DNA of 19,181 bases, taken from contig NZ_ATZJ01000056.1 of the NCBI RefSeq assembly GCF_000428145.1, forward strand, positions 1 to 19,181, given 5' to 3'. This DNA comes from Chitinilyticum litopenaei DSM 21440 (GTDB lineage Bacteria > Pseudomonadota > Gammaproteobacteria > Burkholderiales > Chitinibacteraceae). The position numbers were made by a program, and so were the translations under genes. Below, one piece after another: positions 13,567 through 19,181 of this stretch; within the stretch, counting starts at the first letter, position 1, and each line of letters begins with the position of its first letter. The notes under the pieces are model-generated. The model saw nothing but the letters and a program-made list of their open reading frames with translations. It made no database searches and was not told the origin of the DNA.

Positions 13567-14465
13567 ACGCCTTCATCGATAACCATCGGGACCGTTTGGG
13601 GGTCGAGCCGATCTGCCGCGTGCTGCAGGTCGCCCCCTCGGCCTATCGCCGACAGGCTGCCCGGCAAAAGAACCCGACCTTGCGCAGTAAACGCGCAGTG
13701 CGCGATGAGCGGCTCTCTGGGGAGATCAAGCGCGTCTGGCAGACCAATCATGAGGTCTATGGCGTCGCCAAAGTCTGGCGCCTGCTCATCCGCGAGGGCC
13801 AGCGCATCGCGCGCTGCACCGTCGAGCGCTTGATGAGGCAACTGGGTTTGCGCGGCGTGACGCGCGGCAAAGCGGTGCGCACCACGCAGCCTGATCCGGC
13901 GCTTCCTTGCCCCCGCGACCATGTCAACCGGCAGTTTGTCGCCAAGCGGCCGAACCAGCTCTGGGTCTCCGACTTTACCTATGTCTCGACCTGGCAGGGC
14001 TTCGTCTACGTTGCCTTTGTGGTGGATGTGTTCGCCCGCTACATTGTCGGCTGGCGAGTCAGCCGCAGCATGCGGACCGAGTTTGTACTGGATGCGCTGG
14101 AACAGGCGCTGTGGGCGCGCCAGCCGGAGCGGGATGCGCTGATTCATCACAGCGATCGCGGCTCGCAATACGTCTCGATCCGCTATACCGAGCGACTTGC
14201 GGAGGCCGGCATCGAGCCTTCGGTCGGTAGCACGGGCGACAGCTACGACAACGCGCTGGCGGAAACCATCAACGGACTCTACAAGGCGGAGGTGATTCAT
14301 CGCCGCGGCCCGTGGAAGAGCATGGAGGCGGTGGAGCTGGCGACGCTGGAGTGGGTTTCATGGTTCAATCACCAGCGTTTGCTGGCACCGCTCGGCTACA
14401 TCCCGCCGGCGGAGGCGGAAGCAAACTACTACCGCAGTCTGAGCGAGCAGGCCGTACCGACCTGA
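13563..14465 (+). CDS. IS3-family transposase OrfB (DDE integrase-like catalytic subunit)
   Basis: The 300-residue protein has the HTH_21-like N-terminal part (VYGVAKVWRLL region) and an rve integrase core. The DDE residues are visible in WVSDFTYV, HHSDRGSQYVS and DNALAETINGLYKAEVI. It catalyses strand transfer of the element. The frame is -1 to orfA and is open further upstream; the GTG at 13563 overlapping the orfA stop is taken as start, but a fused OrfAB by frameshifting is possible. The last codons lie 12 bp before the right inverted repeat. No stop or deletion is seen, so the enzyme looks functional. Confidence 0.93.
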   Translation: MNAFIDNHRDRLGVEPICRVLQVAPSAYRRQAARQKNPTLRSKRAVRDERLSGEIKRVWQTNHEVYGVAKVWRLLIREGQRIARCTVERLMRQLGLRGVTRGKAVRTTQPDPALPCPRDHVNRQFVAKRPNQLWVSDFTYVSTWQGFVYVAFVVDVFARYIVGWRVSRSMRTEFVLDALEQALWARQPERDALIHHSDRGSQYVSIRYTERLAEAGIEPSVGSTGDSYDNALAETINGLYKAEVIHRRGPWKSMEAVELATLEWVSWFNHQRLLAPLGYIPPAEAEANYYRSLSEQAVPT

Positions 14466-14504
14466 CTCACACAAAACAGCCTCCGCGAAACCCGGGGTGA
14501 TTCA

Positions 14505-15198
14505 CAACGCGACCTGTTTCACCCGCATGGATCGTGACCCCGAGTCCAAACCTGTCCTTGGCCGCTTGAAATAGGGAAGGCAACTCCGCCGGATAGCCTA
14601 TTTCCTCATCTCCAGCTAGATCGAGGCCAATTACGTCTTTCGGCTCACCAAGGTCACTGTAGGCCTGAAGAAGTGTAGAGAGGTTGACTGCGCTATAGTC
14701 GCCACGAGTTACCGTGAGGATTAAACCTCGGCGGATACCATAGCGTTGCGCGGCCTTACCGGTTGATTCAATCAAACGTTCAAGAGCTTGGGCCGGTGAA
14801 CATTTCTGTAGAGAAGCGAGGTAAAGAATACTGCTGCGGAGTTCGACGAAACGCACGTTGTTGTCCGCAAAGCCTGCAAATACCGCATGAGTAAGGCGAT
14901 CAAGGTTCTCGCGCTTCCGAGGGAAGAGTCGCAGTACTTGCCAAGGCGTCAGATATTCAGCTAACGATTGGCAGGGTGATGTCCGCACCAGATCTCGCTC
15001 GAACTCGAATCCAGCTGGCAGAACGGTCTCTTCATCAGCCAGGATCTCCCGAATTGTCAGCGCTGGAATCGCGCCGTTCATGTGCACATGAAGCTCTCCG
15101 CGGTTACATAAGCCAGAGCCCTTCCTGTTTTCGTCTAACTCGTCGGCGAGGCCGGTATCACCCATTATCCCAGGTAGATCAAGTTGCCGCTGATCCAA
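14505..15198 (-). pseudogene. komA: Adenosine-deaminase-like gene (KomA-like), N-terminal part, truncated by the IS
   Basis: About 231 native codons remain. ELHVHMNGAI holds the first two metal-binding His (37 and 39). LDLAGDE lies at 192-198 and IHAGETG at 223-229, with His224 and Glu227, as in adenosine deaminases. The usual HLDG is HMNG here; that Asp contacts the ribose 5'-OH in known enzymes, so Asn may reflect a nucleotide substrate (inference). The frame runs 12 codons into the IS and stops at 14467, giving a 243-residue product without the later active-site His and Asp. The start is a TTG at 15198 with GAGGGG (15205-15210) six bases before it; ATG at codon 12 is the alternative. In Kongming the deaminase makes the dIMP that becomes the signal. 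Confidence 0.85.
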
Positions 15199-15240
15199 TG
15201 TTCGCCCCTCAGTTCCTTTCTATTTCCAAACTATTGGCCA

Positions 15241-15275
15241 TACGCCTAAGCATAACATCCAAACGCTTAGCCGTA
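15241..15275. promoter_or_regulatory. Inverted repeat upstream of the deaminase gene
   Basis: TACGCCTAAGC (15241-15251) and GCTTAGCCGTA (15265-15275) pair at 10 of 11 positions around a 13-base spacer, 31-65 bases beyond the GAGGGG ribosome site. It is well placed for an operator of the defence operon. No clear -35/-10 pair could be assigned nearby. Confidence 0.4.
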
Positions 15276-15457
15276 AGAATCAAACTAGGGGTTGCGGTCA
15301 GAAACATGCATTTGCCAAAGCATTCGGCTGTGTGGCGGGTACCCAGTCTATAGCTGCCTGATTTTGAATAAGGACTGATATTCTACTTCGGCCGAATTAC
15401 AGACAAAAAAGCTGCCGGTCAGATCACCAGTAGGCTGCGCACAAGTCATCGGCGATG

Positions 15458-15473
15458 TGATCACGCGTGATCA
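15458..15473. promoter_or_regulatory. 16-bp perfect palindrome between the defence operon and gluconate genes
   Basis: TGATCACGCGTGATCA reads identically on both strands without a spacer. It lies in the divergent region between the deaminase gene and gluconokinase. It could be a dimeric regulator site for either side. Besides this, the repeat at 15241 and the GntR-type site at 15662, the 541-bp gap shows no gene. Confidence 0.45.
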
Positions 15474-15661
15474 GAACGGGTGCTCATGTCCGCCAGACCC
15501 CGCCCCTCCCATCGCAGCGAAGCAACATGCTGCTCGCCTGCGCCAGCAGCGTCGCATGTGCGCTGCCATGCATCTCAATATCGATTGATCCCTTCCTCGC
15601 CCCACTTGCGGTAAGCCCTTATTGCGACGCATGTAGTCGAGGCGGAACATGCTACATCACG

Positions 15662-15677
15662 ATGTTACCAGTAACAG
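15662..15677. promoter_or_regulatory. GntR-type (LacI-family) gluconate operator
   Basis: ATGTTACCAGTAACAG contains the palindrome TGTTAC-CA-GTAACA and closely resembles the E. coli GntR operator ATGTTACC(N)GTAACA type. It lies 63 bp upstream of gluconokinase, so the gluconate genes are probably induced by gluconate through a GntR-like repressor that is not in the window. Confidence 0.7.
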
Positions 15678-15739
15678 TTACGCGAAACAGCATGAAACCC
15701 CGGCAGGCCAAGCTTGCCGCTACCGCAGGAGCAGCAGTC

Positions 15740-16270
15740 ATGAAATCCGAACCCAGCCACCGCGTCTTCGTGCTGATGGGCGTGTCCGGCAGCGGCAAGT
15801 CGGCCGTTGCCGGGGCACTGGCCCGCGAGCTCGATTGCGCCTTTCTCGACGGCGATTTTCTGCACCCGCGTGCGAACATCGTCAAAATGGCAGCCGGCCA
15901 GCCGCTGGATGACGACGACCGCGCACCGTGGCTGGCGGCGCTGAACGACGCGGCCTTTGCCATGCAGCGCACGCATGCGGTGTCGCTGATCGTCTGTTCG
16001 GCGCTGAAAAAGCGCTACCGCGACCGGCTGCGCGCAGGCAATCCGCATTTGTCTTTCATTCATCTGCAGGGCGACGCGGCGCTGATCGGCGCGCGACTGG
16101 CGGCGCGCAAGGGGCATTTCTTCAAGCCCGAGATGCTGGCCTCGCAGTTCGCCGCGCTGGAAGCACCGCAGGCGGACGAGGCCGACGTGTTCACCGTCGA
16201 CATTGCCGCTCCGCTGGCCGAGGTCGTCGAACATACCCTGCTGCATATCCGCAGCCAGGCCAATCAATAA
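15740..16270 (+). CDS. gntK: Gluconokinase
   Basis: The 176-residue cytoplasmic kinase phosphorylates D-gluconate to 6-phosphogluconate, which feeds the Entner-Doudoroff and pentose phosphate routes. The P-loop GVSGSGKS lies at about residues 14-21. LDGDFLHP, NIVKMAAGQPLDDDDRAPWL and CSALKKRYRD are all hallmarks of the GntK family. The frame is open to 15467, but AGGAG (15728-15732) and the usual family length favour the ATG at 15740. The permease follows after 11 bp, and a GntR-type operator lies upstream. Confidence 0.95.
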   Translation: MKSEPSHRVFVLMGVSGSGKSAVAGALARELDCAFLDGDFLHPRANIVKMAAGQPLDDDDRAPWLAALNDAAFAMQRTHAVSLIVCSALKKRYRDRLRAGNPHLSFIHLQGDAALIGARLAARKGHFFKPEMLASQFAALEAPQADEADVFTVDIAAPLAEVVEHTLLHIRSQANQ

Positions 16271-16281
16271 GGAGGCCAGCG

Positions 16282-17619
16282 ATGGATACCCTCAGTCTCG
16301 TACTCACCGCAGTTGGCTCGGTCGTGCTGCTGCTGTTTCTGGTGATGAAGGCGCGCATGCATGCCTTTATCGCGCTGATGCTGGTGTCGATCGGCGCCGG
16401 CGTGTTTTCCGGCATGCCGCTGGAGAAAATTGCCGACACCATGCAAAAGGGCATGGGCGGCACGCTGGGCTTTCTGGCGATTGTCGTGGCGCTGGGCGCG
16501 ATGTTCGGCAAGGTGCTGCACGAAACCGGCGCGCTGGACCAGATCGCCGTGAAGCTGCTGACCAAGTTTGGCGAGAACCGCGCGCACTACGCGCTGGGGC
16601 TGGCCGGCCTCGTGTGCGCGCTGCCACTGTTTTTCGACGTGGCCATCGTGCTCCTGATCGGCGTAGTGTTTGCGGTCGCGCGGCGCACCGGCGGCAATGT
16701 GGTGAAGCTCGCCATTCCGCTGTTCGCCGGCGTGGCCGCCGCGGCGGCGTTTCTCTTGCCCGGCCCGACACCAATGCTGCTCGCCTCGCAGATGAAGGCG
16801 GATTTCGGCTGGATGATCGCGATTGGCCTGGCCGCCGCGATTCCCGGCATGCTGCTGGCCGGCCCGCTGTACGGCCGCTTTATCAGCAAGCATGTCACGC
16901 TGAAATTGCCGGATGACATCAGCGAGCCCAGCCTGGGCCAGGGCCAGATGCCGTCGTTCGGCTTTTCGCTGGCGCTGGTGCTGTTCCCGCTGGGGCTGGT
17001 TGGGCTGAAAACCATCGCCGCGCGCTTTGTGGAAGCCGATACCAGCCTGTATCACTGGCTGCAGTTCGTCGGCCACCCGTTCACCGCGATTCTGGTCGCT
17101 TGCCTGGTGGCAATCTACGGCCTGGCGATCCGCCGTGGCATGAGCAGCGACAAGGTGATGAATGTGTGCAGCGCCGCGCTGCAGCCGGCCGGCATCATTC
17201 TGCTGGTGACTGGTGCCGGTGGCGTGTTCAAGCAGGTGCTGGTCGATTCGGGTGTCGGCCCGGCGCTGGGCAATGCGCTGATCGGCGCCGGCCTGCCGAT
17301 TGCTGTCGCCTGCTTCGTGCTCGCCGCCGCGGTGCGCGTGATCCAGGGCTCGGCAACGGTCGCCTGCCTGACCACGGTGGGCCTGGTGCTGCCGGTGGTG
17401 GAAACGCTGGGCTTCTCGGGCGCGCAACTGGCGGCCTTGTCAGTCTGCATCGCCGGCGGCTCCATTGTCCTGAGCCATGTGAACGACTCGGGCTTCTGGC
17501 TGTTCGGCAAGTTCACCGGCGCGACGGAAATCCAGACGCTGAAAACCTGGACGGTGATGGAAACGATTCTGGGAACGACAGGTGCAGCGGTGGGGATGGT
17601 GGCGTTCGCGCTGCTGTGA
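16282..17619 (+). CDS. Gluconate:H+ symporter (GntP family permease)
   Basis: The 445-residue inner-membrane protein has about 12-14 hydrophobic segments across its length and the normal family size. LGAMFGKVLHETGALDQIA, ALPLFFDVAIVLL, LLPGPTPM and LSHVNDSGFWLFGKF are conserved GntP-family segments. It imports gluconate, possibly related sugar acids, using the proton gradient. GGAGG (16271-16275) lies right after the gluconokinase stop and seven bases before the ATG, so the two genes form an operon that ends at the terminator at 17633. The exact subtype (GntP, GntT, GntU) cannot be fixed from sequence alone. Confidence 0.93.
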   Translation: MDTLSLVLTAVGSVVLLLFLVMKARMHAFIALMLVSIGAGVFSGMPLEKIADTMQKGMGGTLGFLAIVVALGAMFGKVLHETGALDQIAVKLLTKFGENRAHYALGLAGLVCALPLFFDVAIVLLIGVVFAVARRTGGNVVKLAIPLFAGVAAAAAFLLPGPTPMLLASQMKADFGWMIAIGLAAAIPGMLLAGPLYGRFISKHVTLKLPDDISEPSLGQGQMPSFGFSLALVLFPLGLVGLKTIAARFVEADTSLYHWLQFVGHPFTAILVACLVAIYGLAIRRGMSSDKVMNVCSAALQPAGIILLVTGAGGVFKQVLVDSGVGPALGNALIGAGLPIAVACFVLAAAVRVIQGSATVACLTTVGLVLPVVETLGFSGAQLAALSVCIAGGSIVLSHVNDSGFWLFGKFTGATEIQTLKTWTVMETILGTTGAAVGMVAFALL

Positions 17620-17632
17620 TTCACACAACACC

Positions 17633-17688
17633 AAAGGTATTGCGCTGCAGCCCAATAACATAAAAGGCTGCAGGGCAATACCCTTTTT
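17633..17688 (+). terminator. Strong intrinsic terminator of the gluconate operon
   Basis: AAAGGTATTGCGCTGCAGCC (17633-17652) pairs with 17666-17686 through a long stem with one internal G-G mismatch and a 13-base loop, followed by TTTTT. The A run before the stem means it could also work on the minus strand, for the small gene ending at 17838. Confidence 0.85.
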
Positions 17689-17690
17689 CC

Positions 17691-17835
17691 AACCTGATTA
17701 TGCCTCTCCTTCAGAAACCCTTTTTTCGTCATGCCCGCGAAGGCGGGCATCCAGAGCAACGCTTGCTTTCACACCGTCATCTGGATTCCCGCATACGCGG
17801 GAATGACAATTCTGAAGCAGAGACATAATCAGGTT
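17691..17835. mobile_element. 145-bp inverted-repeat element with two internal GTCAT...CCAG palindromes
   Basis: Terminal repeats AACCTGATTATG (17691-17702) and CATAATCAGGTT (17824-17835) are perfect complements. A second nested pair, CTTCAGAA (17709-17716) and TTCTGAAG (17810-17817), lies inside. Two 27-bp palindromic units at 17728-17754 and 17781-17807 point in opposite directions. A related single unit is at 18827-18853, and a lone end (AACCTGATTAT) at 2859. It has no coding capacity and is similar in style to Neisseria dRS3/Correia repeats. Confidence 0.7.
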
Positions 17836-17837
17836 TT

Positions 17838-18239
17838 CTAATTCAATTCCAGCTCGATGTCCGCTGTGGCGCTGCTGGTGGCCGGGGCCGACGGTTCGGC
17901 GGTACTACCAGCCAGTTCGGCCACCACCAGGCACTGGCCACGCGCGTCCTGCAGCGTCAGCGTGTAGTTGCCGGCCGTGTCGCTGAACAGCCAGACCATG
18001 CCGTCGATATCGCGCCAGCCATCACGGCCGGTCTTGCGCTGCAATTGCTGGATCAGCTCGGGGATGCGCACGGGCAGGAAAAACGCCAGCTGCAGCTGAC
18101 CGGACGGCTCGGCCTGCGGCGCCCTGCCGTCAAAGAGGTAATCAAGGCGCTGCTGCAGCCCGTTCAGGTCAGCCACCCGCCCGAGTCGGCGCAAGCGGGC
18201 CTGGCATAATTTCTGTCGCAATTCTTCGGCACTGTCCAT
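17838..18239 (-). CDS. Small protein of unknown function
   Basis: I do not recognise the family. The 133-residue product starts MDSAEELRQKLCQARLRRLG, a charged helical N-terminus. A mixed region follows (LAFFLPVRIPELIQQL, then DIDGMVWLFSDTAGNYTLTL) that looks like a small alpha/beta domain. The tail is low-complexity and Ser/Ala/Thr-rich. It has no signal peptide or membrane segment. The frame is open to 18404, but AGGGGAAAG just before the ATG at 18239 decides the start. It converges with the gluconate operon and is divergent from tRNA-Thr. Confidence 0.65.
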   Translation of the reverse strand: MDSAEELRQKLCQARLRRLGRVADLNGLQQRLDYLFDGRAPQAEPSGQLQLAFFLPVRIPELIQQLQRKTGRDGWRDIDGMVWLFSDTAGNYTLTLQDARGQCLVVAELAGSTAEPSAPATSSATADIELELN

Positions 18240-18412
18240 CGCTTTCCCCTGCCTGTTTGGCCCCGCACAGGCGTTTTCGCCAGCGCAACTACTCATCAAC
18301 ACGGGACCGGCGCACAAAGTTTCCGCATGCGCGGCTAGAGCGTCAATCTTCCTGTAACACACTTCACAGCAATGCCACACCGGGCGGGGGCGACAGCCGG
18401 GCAAGATTGCGC

Positions 18413-18440
18413 TTGCCTTTTTGGAGTCTACCCCTATAAT
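18413..18440 (+). promoter_or_regulatory. Promoter of tRNA-Thr (TTGCCT-N16-TATAAT)
   Basis: A consensus -10 box TATAAT (18435-18440) follows TTGCCT (18413-18418) at 16 bases. A GC-rich discriminator (GGCGCTCC) follows, as is usual for stable-RNA promoters under stringent control. The tRNA begins 43 bases after the -10 box. Confidence 0.7.
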
Positions 18441-18483
18441 GGCGCTCCGTCCTGACGCCAGAACACCGGCAGACTGTGACAGC

Positions 18484-18558
<75 letters not shown>

Positions 18559-18567
18559 GAATCTGCA

Positions 18568-18603
18568 AACGCCCGGCCGCCGCAATGGCGCCGGGCGTTT
18601 TTT
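18568..18603 (+). terminator. Intrinsic terminator of tRNA-Thr
   Basis: AACGCCCGGC (18568-18577) pairs perfectly with GCCGGGCGTT (18590-18599), and the T run reaches 18603. It lies ten bases after the tRNA CCA end. Confidence 0.9.
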
Positions 18604-18681
18604 ATTGCGGGCCTTTCCCCAAACCATTGAACCACAGAGACACAATAGGCACAGGTGTCTCTGCGCTTGATTCGGGTTTCC

Positions 18682-18798
18682 TATTGATCCGGCCCTCAGC
18701 AGTTTGAATTTCTGCAGGAGCGAGCTTGCTCGCGAAGCCTTGCTGATCGCGAGCAAGCTCGCTCCTACGACTGAGAACATCAGAGGGCCGGATCAATA
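18682..18798. mobile_element. 117-bp miniature inverted-repeat element carrying a REP palindrome (copy 2)
   Basis: It has the same 16-base perfect terminal repeats and the same total length as the copy at 8093. The REP arms are at 18714-18735 and 18747-18768 (one mismatch). A side hairpin next to the left arm differs between copies by a paired change (G-C in copy 1, A-T in copy 2). It lies downstream of the tRNA-Thr terminator. The bases from 18604 to 18681 show nothing else. Confidence 0.8.
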
Positions 18799-18826
18799 AT
18801 TAGCAAGACTCTTCAGCTTTCTTGCC

Positions 18827-18853
18827 GTCATTCCGGCGAAGGCCGGAATCCAG
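18827..18853. repeat. Single 27-bp GTCATTCC...CCAG palindromic repeat
   Basis: ATTCCGGC (18830-18837) and GCCGGAAT (18842-18849) form a hairpin framed by GTC and CCAG, the same unit that occurs twice in the 17691 element. It resembles the dispersed dRS3-type repeats of Neisseriaceae. It lies between the miniature element and the IS110 transposase. Confidence 0.6.
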
Positions 18854-18915
18854 AAGGGTTAACAAAACGTTTGCAGTCTGGATGCCGGCCTGGACCGCAG
18901 ATACCGTCTTGCCAC

Positions 18916-19181
18916 TCATCTTGCAACTGCATAATCAGCCTGATACGGCTGACGCGTTTTAAGGACGCCAAAACACAAATGCACCAGCTTGCGCATCGCG
19001 GCACCCAGTGCCGACATCTTGCATTTGCCGCGCGCCAGCAGCCGCTCGTACTGCGCCTTCACATGTGGGTTGTAGCGCTTGGCCGTGATCGCCGCCATGT
19101 ACAACATGGCCCGTATCCTCGCCGGGCCGGCTTTCGACAGGCGCGCACGCCCGAAGAGCGAACTGCCCGACTGCCGTTCCA
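18916..19181 (-). CDS. IS110-family transposase, C-terminal part (partial, runs off the right edge)
   Basis: The visible 87 or so codons read RQSGSSLFGRARLSKAGPAR, then MLYMAAITAKRYNP, LLARGKCKMSALGAAMRKL and QPYQADYAVAR. This is the Transposase_20 C-terminal domain of IS110/IS1111 elements, with the 'LSKAG...R..LYMAA...NP' signature and the Ser of the catalytic SG-S motif. The frame is open to the edge of the window, so the N-terminal DEDD part lies outside. Such elements use a bridge RNA encoded next to the transposase; none can be confirmed here. The stop is at 18916-18918. Confidence 0.88.
   Translation of the reverse strand, partial: ERQSGSSLFGRARLSKAGPARIRAMLYMAAITAKRYNPHVKAQYERLLARGKCKMSALGAAMRKLVHLCFGVLKTRQPYQADYAVAR

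Larger units (their letters stand above)
13193..14504 (+). mobile_element. IS3-family insertion sequence, 1312 bp, inserted in the deaminase gene
   Basis: Perfect 27-bp terminal inverted repeats lie at 13193-13219 and 14478-14504, starting TGAATCACCCCGGG. Two overlapping genes, orfA and orfB, fill the element on the plus strand, opposite to the interrupted operon. Flanking bases (TTGTC on the left, CAACG on the right) show no direct target duplication of the usual 3-5 bp. This suggests that a deletion removed one side after insertion. Both ends and both genes look intact, so the element may still be active. Confidence 0.93.

Noticed and set aside
15467..15739. Longer gluconokinase with a 91-residue N-terminal extension
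   Set aside because: The extension would cover the GntR-type operator and has no ribosome site; the ATG at 15740 has one and gives the family's usual length.
16264..17427. Minus-strand open frame of 387 codons opposite the gluconate permease
   Set aside because: It is rich in His, Gln and Arg with no family features, while the plus strand encodes a complete GntP-type transporter.
18207..18217. AATTTCTGTCG resembling a half-site of the GbsR/MarR-type operator
   Set aside because: It lies inside the small unknown gene and lacks the second half-site, so a chance match is more likely.

Overview
The window looks like chromosome of a betaproteobacterium, most likely of the Neisseriales type. The 5' end of a 16S rRNA gene sits at the left edge. 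It is followed on the other strand by a grxC-secB-gpsA core block, and most genes are GC-rich with Shine-Dalgarno starts. No species can be named from the sequence alone.

Layout: (1) 1-360, minus strand: start of 16S rRNA, its leader with a boxA-like site, and a strong rRNA promoter. (2) 537-2854, plus strand: glutaredoxin, the SecB chaperone, a secreted SH3-domain protein and glycerol-3-phosphate dehydrogenase. (3) 2855-4353: a decayed IS110-type transposase, a short miniature repeat, and an isolated secreted protein of unknown function. (4) 4410-11064, minus strand: a GbsR/MarR-type regulator, a DCC thiol-oxidoreductase-like protein, an NAD(P)-binding/DoxX fusion and a DUF2269 membrane protein, then a TIGR01777 epimerase and an 823-residue alpha/beta-hydrolase/PEP-synthase-like fusion. 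Two matching TTTCTGT-N4-ACAGAAA palindromes suggest that the regulator controls itself and the NAD(P)-binding/DoxX gene.

(5) 11710-15198, minus strand, lower G+C: the main discovery. Three genes are joined by 4-base stop/start overlaps: an adenosine-deaminase-like protein, a HAM1/RdgB-like protein and a SIR2-like NADase. This is the gene content of the anti-phage system I know as Kongming (KomA-KomB-KomC). There the deaminase makes an inosine nucleotide that becomes dITP, and the HAM1-SIR2 pair senses it and destroys NAD+. Here an IS3-family element of 1312 bp has split komA. It has no target duplication, and roughly 75 codons of komA, including active-site residues, are gone. The KomB-like protein has His where RdgB has its catalytic Asp, which fits a sensor rather than a hydrolase.

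(6) 15740-17619, plus strand: gluconokinase and gluconate permease, preceded by a GntR-type operator and followed by a strong terminator. (7) 17691-19181: a 145-bp inverted-repeat element, a small unknown protein, tRNA-Thr(GGT) with its own promoter and terminator, a 117-bp REP-bearing miniature element that also occurs at 8093, and the 3' part of an IS110-type transposase running off the right edge.
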